The notes beneath the pieces were generated by a model. The model ran no database searches and had not been told where the DNA came from. It saw only the letters and a program-made list of their open reading frames with translations. Of a DNA stretch of 48,083 bases, positions 31,901-40,400 are shown piece after piece. Origin of the DNA: JBAXTU01 sp037130015. Its GTDB lineage: Bacteria > Patescibacteriota > Patescibacteriia > 2-01-FULL-39-33. The position numbers and the translations under genes were made by a program. Position 1 is the stretch's first letter, and every line of letters starts with the position of its first letter. The stretch spans positions 1-48,083 of the forward strand of contig JBAXTU010000007.1 of the NCBI GenBank assembly GCA_037130015.1, given 5' to 3'.

Positions 31901-31932
31901 CTTTTTCGGACTTGCTTGATTTGATTTTCCAT
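28921..31932 (-). CDS. nrdD: Anaerobic ribonucleoside-triphosphate reductase large protein with intein
   Basis: Makes deoxynucleotides without oxygen. The precursor is 1,003 residues: an ATP-cone regulatory domain (1-~95, VRKRDGSIVDFDYAKI), the catalytic barrel with the intein at 272-593, and the extein finishing in a zinc-type CPKHG and CPIC. Removing the intein leaves 681 residues that join as GFQ/TPFTN, the conserved active-site segment. Conserved barrel Cys (VYCCGWDL) and HLHDLQLL are present. The usual glycyl-radical end is absent and lies on the small gene downstream. A strong promoter precedes the gene; no good ribosome binding site. Confidence 0.93.
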   Translation of the reverse strand: MENQIKQVRKRDGSIVDFDYAKIIQVVDKALKAVGRDDHDLAESLGEKVTNVLNGKFHHRSIPAIEEIQDVVEEVLIKEGLVKAAKAYIIYREQHNQLRDLKKLVDSDDIIEGYLKQLDWRVKENANMGYSLQGLNNHVSSTVSSHYWLYKVYPPEIRESHIDGSVHLHDLQLLSVYCCGWDLQALLRLGFGGVEGKINSKPAKHLRVALGQVVNFFYTLQGEAAGAQAFANFDTLLAPFIRFDDLTEKQVKQAMQEFVFNVNVPTRVGFQCLSQDTEILTADGWRSYNEVKVGQTIATFNLEQGAIEYLPVRKMFADKYKGKMYNLKNRISDQLISPRHRVVRRQFSGGGYVLEPIEKVLKLKSPFITPVGSGGNFSGHCELSDAWIKFLAWVIAEGTLDKGERGTGRISIYQSKEINPNDYQEIVDLAKELDLNYTERIQSGLGADCNVLRFDAVSTAKILKHFGGHKSVGVKFIPSAILSADTEASRLFLETYIKGDGHDDCKITTTSEVIRDGLMMVAVNAGYGATVLTRKPDNDLSKKDRYIIRLIKHVDTYINEVKEVDYNGIIWCPNTDNETVIAKRNGKIFITGNTPFTNLTFDLVCPSTLANEAVVIGGMPQKETYKEFQKEMDMINRAFAEVMLEGDARGRVFTFPIPTYNISSDFDWNNTVLDPVWEMTAKYGIPYFANFINSDMKAEDARSMCCRLRLDNRELRKRGGGLFAANPLTGSIGVVTINLPRIGYLSKTKDAFFNRLGQTMDLCRQSLRLKREVLEKFTEQGLYPYSRFYLGDIKEKFGQFWRNHFNTIGINGMNEAVVNFMNRPLSTPEGQEFAEKVMDFMLQRLAFYQEEDDQLYNLEATPAEGTTYRFAKKDKELYPDIIVANEEAYLSKGAAPYYTNSTHLPVGFSSDVFEVLEKQDMLQTKYTGGTVIHTFLGEKMPDIDSTKNMVKKIAENFHLPYYTLTPTFSICPKHGYLSGEHRFCPICDQEIGYVRETEDKLPI
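30154..31119 (-). other. Intein with LAGLIDADG endonuclease in nrdD
   Basis: 322 residues (272-593 of the precursor). It begins CLSQDTEILTADGWRSYNEV (block A, nucleophile Cys) and ends AKRNGKIFITGN with Asn as the last residue and Thr as +1. Block B reads QLISPRHRVV with the catalytic His. The two LAGLIDADG helices are WIKFLAWVIAEGTLD (~390-401) and FLETYIKGDGH (~492-502), suggesting an active or recently active homing endonuclease. The penultimate residue is Gly instead of the usual His. It inserts in the conserved active-site sequence GFQ-TPFTN. Confidence 0.92.
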
Positions 31933-31966
31933 ATTAATTTGAGAAGAGAATTTTTAAGATAGTCTA

Positions 31967-31995
31967 ATTATAACCTCATATTTTTAAAAGGTCAA
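31967..31995 (-). promoter_or_regulatory. Strong promoter of the nrdD operon
   Basis: Minus-strand TTGACC (31990-31995), 17-base spacer, perfect TATAAT (31967-31972), leader about 28 bases. No convincing NrdR box is seen. Confidence 0.85.
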
Positions 31996-32058
31996 AACAT
32001 ATTTTTTATTGGCTTTTTTCTATTTTTTTGGCCTGCTGTGGATAACATACGACAACAT

Positions 32059-32087
32059 AAAACGGTCCCGAAAATTGAGACCGTTTT
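32059..32087 (-). terminator. Terminator after ftsZ
   Basis: AAAACGGTC / GACCGTTTT, 9 perfect pairs (11-base loop), flanked by A- and T-rich runs. The T-run on the minus strand is only four bases, so strength is moderate. Confidence 0.7.
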
Positions 32088-32118
32088 GTAAAATATTTTT
32101 TTAATGTTATTTAAATTT

Positions 32119-33324
32119 TTATTTCATCTTTTTCCTAATGAAAGCCGGAATTTCCAAATCTTCATCTTCAGACTTGGGTTTAAATTGACCAGCCGGCACA
32201 GAGGCTGATGGCATAATCGGACGAGGAGCAGGCTGAGGCAATTCTTCGCGTCTCGGCTCTACTCGTTGCTGACCCCTGGCTTCTTCTATTTTTTCTTCAA
32301 GATTCTTTTTGGAAAATAAACGATTAATGGAATATTTGCTGTCATCAAAAGAAGTGCTATGCCTTGGTTCTTTGTCGCCAAAACCGGCAGCCACCACAGT
32401 AATACGAATCTTGTCTTTCATGTCTTCGTCTATGACCGCGCCAAAAATTATTTTAGCATTAGGATCAACACTCTCGGTGATAATAGTGGCAGCTTCTTCA
32501 ACTTCGCTCATGGCCATGCTCGGTCCACCAACAATTATAAACAAAATTCCTCTGGCGCCATCAATTGACAAATCAAGCAATGGTGAAGAAATAGCCATTT
32601 TGGCCGCGGCCATGGATCTGCCTTCTCCGCTGGCCTCACCAATACCCATAAGAGCCGAACCAGCGTCTTGCATCACGGCTTTGACATCATTAAAGTCAAC
32701 ATTGATAAGTCCGGGAATAGTGATGAGTTCGGAAATTCCTTGCACGCCTTGGCGAAGCACATCATCAACTGTGCCAAAAGCTTCAAGTAAAGGAGTTTTT
32801 TTGTCCACCATGTGCAAAATCTTGTCATTGGGAATGGTAATAATAGTGTCCACCCTGTCTTTTAGATCCTGAAAACCGCGTTCAGCAATGGCATTTCTTT
32901 GAGCGCCTTCAAAGGCAAATGGTTTGGTGACCACAGCCACCACCAGCGCGCCTAGTTCTTTGGCCACAGTAGCCACCACCGGCGAAGCGCCAGTGCCCGT
33001 ACCACCGCCCAGCCCGCAAGTAATAAACACCATATCCGCGCCTTTGAGTAAATCACGAATGTCATTAATATTTTCTTGAGCCGCCATTAATCCGACTTCA
33101 GGATTCATGCCTGCGCCCAAACCTTTGGTTGTGGCTTGGCCGATGTGTAATTTTGTTTTGGCCTCGTTGTGATGAAGAGCTTGCACATCAGTATTAATAG
33201 CAATAAACTCAACTCCCTTAATTTTGGAAACGATCATGCGATTGACGGCCGAACCGCCAGAACCGCCAACGCCTATAACTTTTATTTTAGCAAAAGTTTC
33301 TATTTCTGGTTTGACTTCTGGCAT
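32119..33324 (-). CDS. ftsZ: Cell division GTPase FtsZ
   Basis: Forms the cytokinetic ring. 401 residues; the tubulin signature GGGTGTGASPVVA (~106) and GVGGSGGSAVNRM at the nucleotide site are present, plus NVDFNDVKAVM (T7 loop region) with the catalytic Asp. The C-terminal linker is Pro/Gln/Glu-rich and ends in the FtsA-binding peptide DLEIPAFIRKKMK. It lies 34 bases after ftsA in the usual ftsA-ftsZ order. Confidence 0.98.
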   Translation of the reverse strand: MPEVKPEIETFAKIKVIGVGGSGGSAVNRMIVSKIKGVEFIAINTDVQALHHNEAKTKLHIGQATTKGLGAGMNPEVGLMAAQENINDIRDLLKGADMVFITCGLGGGTGTGASPVVATVAKELGALVVAVVTKPFAFEGAQRNAIAERGFQDLKDRVDTIITIPNDKILHMVDKKTPLLEAFGTVDDVLRQGVQGISELITIPGLINVDFNDVKAVMQDAGSALMGIGEASGEGRSMAAAKMAISSPLLDLSIDGARGILFIIVGGPSMAMSEVEEAATIITESVDPNAKIIFGAVIDEDMKDKIRITVVAAGFGDKEPRHSTSFDDSKYSINRLFSKKNLEEKIEEARGQQRVEPRREELPQPAPRPIMPSASVPAGQFKPKSEDEDLEIPAFIRKKMK

Positions 33325-33358
33325 ATATGTAGTATTAATTAAGAATTATTTTTTATAA

Positions 33359-34603
33359 TTATGGCAACAATGATTTCACCCATTTGCGCATTTGAGTGGC
33401 GGCTTTGTCCACGCTTTTGAACGGCAGGGCTAATGATGAAAAACGATTTTTTTGCAGTTGATTGCCCCATACCACCAAGCCCACGGCCGTGGAAAATGAC
33501 AAGTCACTGATTTTGTCCAAATTGGAAATAAGCTCTTGCGGATAACCAAGCGAGGCTGGCAAACGCAGGACTCTTTTGGCAGTCTCCACCAAGCCGTCTA
33601 TTTTGGCTCCGGCTCCGGTGAGCACTACGCCCGCGGGGAGCATACCTGATTTGCCAATTTTTTTCAACTCCTTGTCCACGCGCTCCAAAATCTCTTCTAC
33701 TCTGGCTTCTATATACTCGGCCACGGTCTTTTTGGAAAACTCACCTTCTTCGGTACCGCCCACGGCTTCGTATCTGACTTCATCTTGTTTTTTAAAATTT
33801 TCTGACAAGCAACTGCCTTCGCGAATTTTTATTTTTTCAGCAGTATCAATGGAAATGCGTAGTCCAATGGCAATGTCGCTCGTAATATATTCACTGCCCA
33901 TAGGAAGCACTGCTGCATGAAGCAAATCATTTTCTTCAAACACGGCTATACTAGTTGTGGCTCCACCGATATTGACCAGCACCACACCTAATTCTTTTTG
34001 ACGTCCTGTTAAGACACTTTCGGAATTAGCCAAGATAGAAAGAACCAAATCATCAATATCCAGTCCGGTGCGATATACACACTTGGTGAGATTTTTTATT
34101 TGCGCTGTTAGTCCTTGGATTATTTGCGTGTCCACTTCCAGCCTGATGCCGGTCATGCCAATAGGATCTTTGATATTGGTTTGTGAATCAACACTAAAAC
34201 TTTTGGGAATGACATGGAGAATTTCATAATTGGGCGGAGTAGCCACGGCCCTGGCCGCTTCTATGACTCTCTCCACGTCTTCCGCTCTCACTTCGCCGTC
34301 AGTCTTGCTTACAGCGACCACGCCTTTGCTTTCTTGAGTTATTATATGACTGCCGGAAATGCCCACCCAAGCATGTTCCACTGGCTGACCCACCATGCGT
34401 TCAATTTTTTCCAAAGCCGAAGAAATGGAAGACACGGCATCTTCTACACTGGTGACAACGCCTTTGCTGACGCCATGAGCTGGCGATTCAACCGCGCCGA
34501 TAATTTTTAGTTTTTCATTACCATCTCTGGACTTTTGGCCGACCACCACCCTAATGGCGGTGGAACCAATGTCCACTCCGGTAATTAAAGAATCCTTGGG
34601 CAT
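33359..34603 (-). CDS. ftsA: Cell division protein FtsA
   Basis: Actin-like ATPase that tethers FtsZ to the membrane. 414 residues; ITGVDIGSTAIRVVVG is the phosphate-1 motif, VNIGGATTSIAVFE phosphate-2, VVLTGAGAKIDGL the adenosine motif; the SHUT-like 1C domain lies between. The C-terminus RKWVKSLLP is a short amphipathic membrane-targeting helix. Two candidate promoters lie between ybeY and ftsA. Confidence 0.97.
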   Translation of the reverse strand: MPKDSLITGVDIGSTAIRVVVGQKSRDGNEKLKIIGAVESPAHGVSKGVVTSVEDAVSSISSALEKIERMVGQPVEHAWVGISGSHIITQESKGVVAVSKTDGEVRAEDVERVIEAARAVATPPNYEILHVIPKSFSVDSQTNIKDPIGMTGIRLEVDTQIIQGLTAQIKNLTKCVYRTGLDIDDLVLSILANSESVLTGRQKELGVVLVNIGGATTSIAVFEENDLLHAAVLPMGSEYITSDIAIGLRISIDTAEKIKIREGSCLSENFKKQDEVRYEAVGGTEEGEFSKKTVAEYIEARVEEILERVDKELKKIGKSGMLPAGVVLTGAGAKIDGLVETAKRVLRLPASLGYPQELISNLDKISDLSFSTAVGLVVWGNQLQKNRFSSLALPFKSVDKAATQMRKWVKSLLP

Positions 34604-34630
34604 GGGAATTTTTTAAATATACTTCAAACA

Positions 34631-34659
34631 ATTATAATTATAATAAAAAAAAGCTTCAA
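34631..34659 (-). promoter_or_regulatory. Proximal ftsA promoter candidate
   Basis: Minus-strand TTGAAG (34654-34659), 17-base spacer, TATAAT (34631-34636). A second register, TTGCTA (34660-34665) with TATAAT (34637-34642), also has a 17-base spacer, so either or both may be used. Confidence 0.6.
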
Positions 34660-34713
34660 TAGCAAATGTTTATAAAAAAATGAACGAGTAAAAATTGTGT
34701 TCAATCTACTTTC

Positions 34714-34742
34714 ATTATCTGTTTTATCCAACAAAAAGTCAA
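34714..34742 (-). promoter_or_regulatory. Distal ftsA promoter candidate
   Basis: Minus-strand TTGACT (34737-34742) overlaps the ybeY stop codon; 17-base spacer, then GATAAT (34714-34719). Confidence 0.6.
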
Positions 34743-35182
34743 TTATCCAACACTTTCGCTTCAAAATCAGTCATTTTCTTGGCCATAGCCTTTGAGACAT
34801 TTTCGTGTTCATAGCCTAATAGGTGTGCTAGCCCGTGAACCGCTAATGTGTTCAACTCTTTTTTTATGGTTTTGCCATCTTCTTTGGCTTGTCTTTTGGC
34901 CTGTTCAACATCAATTATTATTTCTCCTAAATATTTTTTAGTTTCAATTTTTGGCGCTTCATCTTCTTCATCCAGCTCGGCAAAACTGAGCACATCAGTG
35001 GGGCCATTTTTTCCGCGATAAGTTTCATTTAAAATGGTCATTTCTTTATCGCCAATAAATGCCAAAGAAAAGTAATAGTCACCTGACATTTTTTTGGCTT
35101 CAAAAACGGCTCGGCAAATTTTAGCCAAAGCCGTATTGGAAAAAACGACTTTTGATTTTCTGCTAATTTCAAAAGTGAGCAT
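34739..35182 (-). CDS. ybeY: Endoribonuclease YbeY (rRNA maturation)
   Basis: Zinc-dependent RNase for 16S 3'-end processing and ribosome quality control. 147 residues with the metal motif HGLAHLLGYEHE (H116, H120, H126) and the family signature GKNGPTDVLSFAELDEEDE. It lies 14 bases after the calcium-repeat membrane protein and upstream of ftsA, which starts 135 bases later behind its own promoters. Confidence 0.95.
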   Translation of the reverse strand: MLTFEISRKSKVVFSNTALAKICRAVFEAKKMSGDYYFSLAFIGDKEMTILNETYRGKNGPTDVLSFAELDEEDEAPKIETKKYLGEIIIDVEQAKRQAKEDGKTIKKELNTLAVHGLAHLLGYEHENVSKAMAKKMTDFEAKVLDN

Positions 35183-35196
35183 TTATTTTAAAATTA

Positions 35197-36342
35197 TTAT
35201 GGATTGGTCGTTGAGGCGCTTGATCCTGATGGTGGCAATCCGCTAGGGCTAAGAGAACTGCCAGATGAGGGTGTGGCATTACTAGCTGGTGGAATTGTTG
35301 CTGGCGGAGGAGTGACAACAGTTGGAGCTGGTGTACGAGCTACTCCGGCCGAAGTCTGAAAACTTTTGGCTATCATCATGAATAAATGCGGATAACGAAA
35401 TTCGGAGCCCTTTTCTAAAAGATATTCAAAAGAATAAATTTTTGAAGGATCACTGCCTGACAAATAAATTTCTAATCCTGTTGGCGAACTAACACCTTTG
35501 TAAACGCCAAAATCAATATTTTTTAATTGACTAACATCGGCTCCAGGATTGCTGGCCAAATACCAATTGGAAACCGGAGACTTGCCAGAATTTTCCTTGA
35601 CCGAAATTCTAATAACTTCCCCTGTCTCAGTGGTGATGAGCACTTGGCGTGAAGATTCAACTGTGGTGGCTTGCCATTTTTTGGGAACAAAAATTTGAAA
35701 ATTATCCTGAGAAAAATCTGTCACTAAGATTTGAATAAAATCAGCATCTTTTAATTTGGCGGTGCCAGACTTTAAGGGATCATACAAACTAGCAACTTCC
35801 GAGCCGTCCAAATAACTATCACTATCACTGTCTGGCTTGACTGGATTGGCGCCAATGAGATTTTCTTCCAAATCAGTCAAAGAATCATTATCAGTGTCTC
35901 GGCTAATAACTGGTGGTGTGGTTTGGTTCAAATTCAAATTTGGCGGATTGCCGGTTGAAGTTGCCACCAACGCCAAAGTGGAACTGGTGGTATCAATAGT
36001 AGTTGTCACTTCATCGCCAACCAAACCCAAAGCTTGTTCATTCACTATCAAACCGCCTGGTTCGTTGGTATTAATATTAGTATTAGAATTATTATTAACA
36101 ACAACAGGAACTGACACGGCTGGAGAATTGGCATTTTTCTGCCACATGTCATAGAAAAAATAAGTGGCCGTGGAAAGTGTCGCCAAAACAAACACTGCCA
36201 AAGTGATGATAAGCGCCTTGTTGGAAGTCTCGGCTTTTTGATAGGGATGGAATTTGTCTGGCATAACATAAACATCACCTTGAAGTTTTGGTGCCACGGT
36301 CGTCGCTGGCTGGGCCTGTTCTTTTTTCTTAAATCCTAACAT
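35197..36342 (-). CDS. Single-pass membrane protein with thrombospondin-3-like repeat
   Basis: 381 residues. Cytosolic N-terminus ~1-42 (basic), one membrane segment 43-63 (ALIITLAVFVLATLSTATYF), then an outside part. A Ser/Thr/Asn linker (~75-145) leads to a short calcium-type repeat, DTDNDSLTDLEENLIGANP (~149-167) and DSDSDSYLDGSEVASLYDP. A ~150-residue globular domain follows (from KDADFIQILV to MMIAKSFQ), then a Pro/Ser/Thr-rich tail. It lies 28 bases after the next calcium-repeat protein gene in the same direction. Unknown role; the build suits a cell-surface protein. Confidence 0.8.
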   Translation of the reverse strand: MLGFKKKEQAQPATTVAPKLQGDVYVMPDKFHPYQKAETSNKALIITLAVFVLATLSTATYFFYDMWQKNANSPAVSVPVVVNNNSNTNINTNEPGGLIVNEQALGLVGDEVTTTIDTTSSTLALVATSTGNPPNLNLNQTTPPVISRDTDNDSLTDLEENLIGANPVKPDSDSDSYLDGSEVASLYDPLKSGTAKLKDADFIQILVTDFSQDNFQIFVPKKWQATTVESSRQVLITTETGEVIRISVKENSGKSPVSNWYLASNPGADVSQLKNIDFGVYKGVSSPTGLEIYLSGSDPSKIYSFEYLLEKGSEFRYPHLFMMIAKSFQTSAGVARTPAPTVVTPPPATIPPASNATPSSGSSLSPSGLPPSGSSASTTNP

Positions 36343-36370
36343 ATTTTTATTTTATTTATAAAATAATAAT

Positions 36371-37441
36371 TTATTTCATCAACCTGGTTGAAGTCGGCAA
36401 AGACAAATAAGCTGGGAAACTGGCAGGTAATCTGGCATTGCCAGGTTTGTTAGGATCATAACCAGCCAACACTTCGGCACCATCAGTATAAGTATCGCCA
36501 TCTGTATCAGGATTCAATGGATTGGTTTTGTAAATTTTTACTTCTTGATAATCTGACAAGCCATCGCCGTCCGTGTCTGAACCATTAGAATTTGTGCCAA
36601 GTTGCCTTTCTTCAACATCGGTCAAGCCGTCTTTGTCGCTATCAAGCGTCAAAGGATTAATCATGGGCTCTGGCTGATTATTATTTTGTGCTGTGGAAGA
36701 ACCGAACAAATGCGCATTGCCAGGCAATAGCGGATCATAACCATTAACAACTTCTTGACCATCTTTAAAACCATCACCATCAGTGTCGGGATTCAAAGGA
36801 TCTGTTTTATAAATTTTCACTTCCTGATAATCGGACAAACCATCGGAATCAGTATCAAAATTATAAAGATCAGTGCCCAAAGTTTTTTCTTCAGTATCTA
36901 TTAGGCCATCACTGTCCAAATCAGAAAGATCTGGCTGAGGTGGTGGTGGAGCAACATTGGTATTGACATTGGTATTAACATTACTAACATTGGTGTTGGC
37001 GTTAGTATTAGTATTAACATTAGCATTAGCAATTTGATTGACTGGTGTTTTTTTAACAGTCGGTTTACTAAAAGAAGTAAAAGCCAGCCAACCAGCCACT
37101 GACAACAAAATCAAAACCAACACAGCCACAGCTATTACAATCAAACGATTGCTCATTAGTGAACGACCACCAAACAAATTACCAGCGCCATAATTATTTA
37201 TGGGCATTTGACTGGCTTCACCTGGACGGATAGGATAATTCACGCCCTGACCAGCCACGGATTTATCGGTTTGGGAAAAAATATCTTCCACCTGAGGTGG
37301 TCTGGGTGCGGGTGTGCCACTGTTCTGTCTGTTATCTGGATTTTTTGGCTGAGCGTAGCCGTCAAAAACAGGCGGACGATTGGCAGGTGGACGTGGAGTG
37401 GGTTGGTTTTTTTGTGCTGGTTGATTTTCTTGGTCAAACAT
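36371..37441 (-). CDS. Single-pass membrane protein with two calcium-repeat modules
   Basis: 356 residues. A Pro/Gln/Asn-rich cytosolic N-terminus (~1-95), a membrane segment ~99-121 (LIVIAVAVLVLILLSVAGWL), an Asn/Thr/Val low-complexity stalk (138-163) and then two near-copies of a ~72-residue module (175-246 and 267-338). Each has three D-x-D-x-D-G-type loops (DSDGLIDTEE, DTDSDGLSDYQEVKIYKT, DTDGDGFKDGQE in the first; DKDGLTDVEE, DTDGDGLSDYQEVKIYKT, DTDGDTYTDGAE in the second) ending in GYDPxxPGNAxL. This is the thrombospondin type-3 pattern, which binds calcium. It lies 38 bases after the giant gene and is probably co-transcribed with it. Confidence 0.85.
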   Translation of the reverse strand: MFDQENQPAQKNQPTPRPPANRPPVFDGYAQPKNPDNRQNSGTPAPRPPQVEDIFSQTDKSVAGQGVNYPIRPGEASQMPINNYGAGNLFGGRSLMSNRLIVIAVAVLVLILLSVAGWLAFTSFSKPTVKKTPVNQIANANVNTNTNANTNVSNVNTNVNTNVAPPPPQPDLSDLDSDGLIDTEEKTLGTDLYNFDTDSDGLSDYQEVKIYKTDPLNPDTDGDGFKDGQEVVNGYDPLLPGNAHLFGSSTAQNNNQPEPMINPLTLDSDKDGLTDVEERQLGTNSNGSDTDGDGLSDYQEVKIYKTNPLNPDTDGDTYTDGAEVLAGYDPNKPGNARLPASFPAYLSLPTSTRLMK

Positions 37442-37479
37442 ATTTATTATGGATTATTTTTATTCTTTTTGAAAAAATA

Positions 37480-40400
37480 TTATGGGTTGCAATCAAAGTA
37501 CTTATTACAAACAGTAGCTCTAATATTGTCTTGCAACGTAAAGGGGTCAATTTTGCCATAACTCATACCACAAGGGTTATGTTCATTGGAGTCATTATTT
37601 TTTGTTGCACAGTTATTTTTGATACTATCAAGCCCACCCCAAATATTCAAATACTGATTACTAGTCTCATCCTCATTGGGAGTCATTGTCACAAAATAAA
37701 GATCATCTCCAATTTTTATATCACCACCGCTAGCATCACTCTCACTCTTCATAATTTTTAAGGTTATGGGTTGAGTTTTTCCTAAAGGAGTATGATAAGG
37801 ATAATTACTAGGCAAAGATTCATTCTTGATGTGAGCCATATTGCCGACATTCTTCACATAATAATTAGCCAATATATCATTACACGAAATACTATCCGTT
37901 CCTAACCAATCATCCGTATCTGTGGCAGTCCTTAAAGATTTCAGGTCAATCTGATCACCATATTGTAGAATATTGGTATCTTGAGTTTTTATAATTTTAA
38001 ATTGTTCCCATTCTCCACAAACAGCTTTACTATCTGTAGGATTGATCCCACCTACATTACATTTTCTATTAGCCGATAAAGAACAAGCCACGTTAATAGC
38101 AGCAATACCACCTCTATTATTAACAGACAAAAATCTATTAGCAACCGTCATTTTTATTGTGATAATATCGCCATTCCTTATTGGGCAATTTTTTTTGCCC
38201 CCTGCAAAAGTATCCCCACACTCTGGACGACATTCATTGTTTGATATAAGGCAATCATTCACTGGCGGATCAGTTACCTCATTACAACAACCACCCTCTT
38301 TTCCATTATTCATCCGATTACAAATACAAAAATCTTCCCAATTTGCTATTTTATCGGAAGCCATTTCGCAATCAGAATCATTAACTGCGCACATTTTTAT
38401 TGGCCCGAATGTATCTACATGCTTCCAACCCTTATTCGTCCCCAAACACTTACCAGCGCTATTCCAACCAAAACCAAAGTTGCTAAAATTGCCATACTGC
38501 TCACACCATCTGGCACTCCAATATTGGTTAATACTATTTTTTATAGAAACCACATCACCAACACGAACAAAAGTATCAGTTGCAAAAGTCCATGGCAAAG
38601 ACGGCGTATTAAAACTAAACGACTCATGCCTAATCTTGTCAGCAATTAACCAATTTTTATCTTTACCATCGCCACCAGTTACATAAGAGCCGTTACTACC
38701 TGCCAAGTAAAAAGTGCTATTATTTAATGCCAAACCATTACCTCCTGATACAACTTTAAAAGTTTCATTATTTGCATCCTGTAATGGACCACTAAGCGGC
38801 CCAGCCACTAGGTTACCACCAATTTCATTATTATTATAATACTTCAACCATTGAAAATTATTTTCATTAACTCCAGTACCGCCAGTCTTCTGTGTTGTAT
38901 TTGTTTTAATAGTAATCAAATCACCATTTTTTATCGGACAAGCCATTTCAGCGGGTAATTCAGAAGAAGTCGCTCCTGGTAAAAAAACCGTTTTTTTCAC
39001 AGTATTAATCCTTTCTTCACACTCGCAAAAACCATCATTTGGCTTTTCACATTTTGATCTTTGATCAGGACTAAGCACAACTGGTTCTCCGGGGGCGCAC
39101 GCACAATAATATTGCATTGTTTGTGCTGCACACCAACAACCTCTCTCTTTTAATCTTTCCGCACTACCATCAAAACACGCACAAGAACCGGGTTTAGCTT
39201 TGCAACCACCAGAATCATCAGGATCAGTTCCTGTCGGGCACTTACAAGCCAAAACATTTTTGGCGGCAATATTATATTTTGGACATTTTAATCCGCCAAG
39301 TTTGCCAGTGGCAGAATCTACAAATTTCCAATCACAGGTTTCATTTGTCCCATCAATTTTACCATCACCACAAAATGCGATATTAGCATCTACGACATTA
39401 TTTGTTCTGCAATTATTAGAACAACTATAAAAATGTGCCGGATCATAAACCCAGCCACGAACATAATTCAAAATAGTTGAATTATTATTTTCGCTCATAC
39501 ACTGAAAACCATTATTAGAATCAGGAAAGGTGCGTCCAAAATATGATTCTTCTCCGAAAACTTGCCTAAAACCACTATTATTTGTCTCTATATCTTCTGA
39601 TGTACCAACACCATTAGTGGCAGTCTCTAAGGCTACGCCCTCAACATACAAAGGATTAATATTATAAAACAGCCAACCTGAAGGCTTAGTATTTTTTGTA
39701 TCCCCAACTCCACAATCACAGCGCTCACCATCATCACCGACAGATTCCTTACGTCCATTATTGCATAATTGTCCTTGGACATAGCAATTTGACGGATTAG
39801 ATGGGTTGGAAAGATGAATAGTACAAGAATTTTCTGCTATATCCGCACCATAATCAGTAATATATAAAGAAACATTGCCAGGAGTAGGATAGGTTCCTTG
39901 CGCGCAAGTACACTGAGGATCTATCCGACCATTAAAACAACAATCGTAGCCACTGTCTGTGGTATCACCATCATCACATTCTTCACCACCAGGTAAAAGA
40001 GTGTCTGCGCCAACATTATATTGAAAATTATTTTTTACACTACTAGATGGCTGATAACCGACAATCAAACAATCACCCATAACCGGCTTACAAATATCCT
40101 TATTAAAAAATGGATTATAACGGCATTGCCAACCTGGATTTATAACACCAATCTTTGCCTCCACCGTTGTTGTTGCGCCATTCACCATTATTGGAATTGT
40201 GGTGGTGGTACAAGTGCAACCCTTTTGTAAAGGATCATCCCCATTACCAATAATAGTACCCGGAACATCACTACTAGCATCACAGAATAATTGAGCTGGA
40301 GAACTACTACCTATGCGATCCACGGCAGCATAACTCAAAATACCATATTCTGTAACATCTCCATAAACACCATTAGCATTAGCTTCTGGACCAACAGCCA

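Noticed and set aside
32309..32872. 187-codon plus-strand frame opposite ftsZ
   Set aside because: Antisense to a fully conserved ftsZ; no promoter or binding site; composition reflects the complementary strand. Similar long antisense frames over rplP, rpsG, fusA and the giant gene (for example 38042-38686) were dropped for the same reason.
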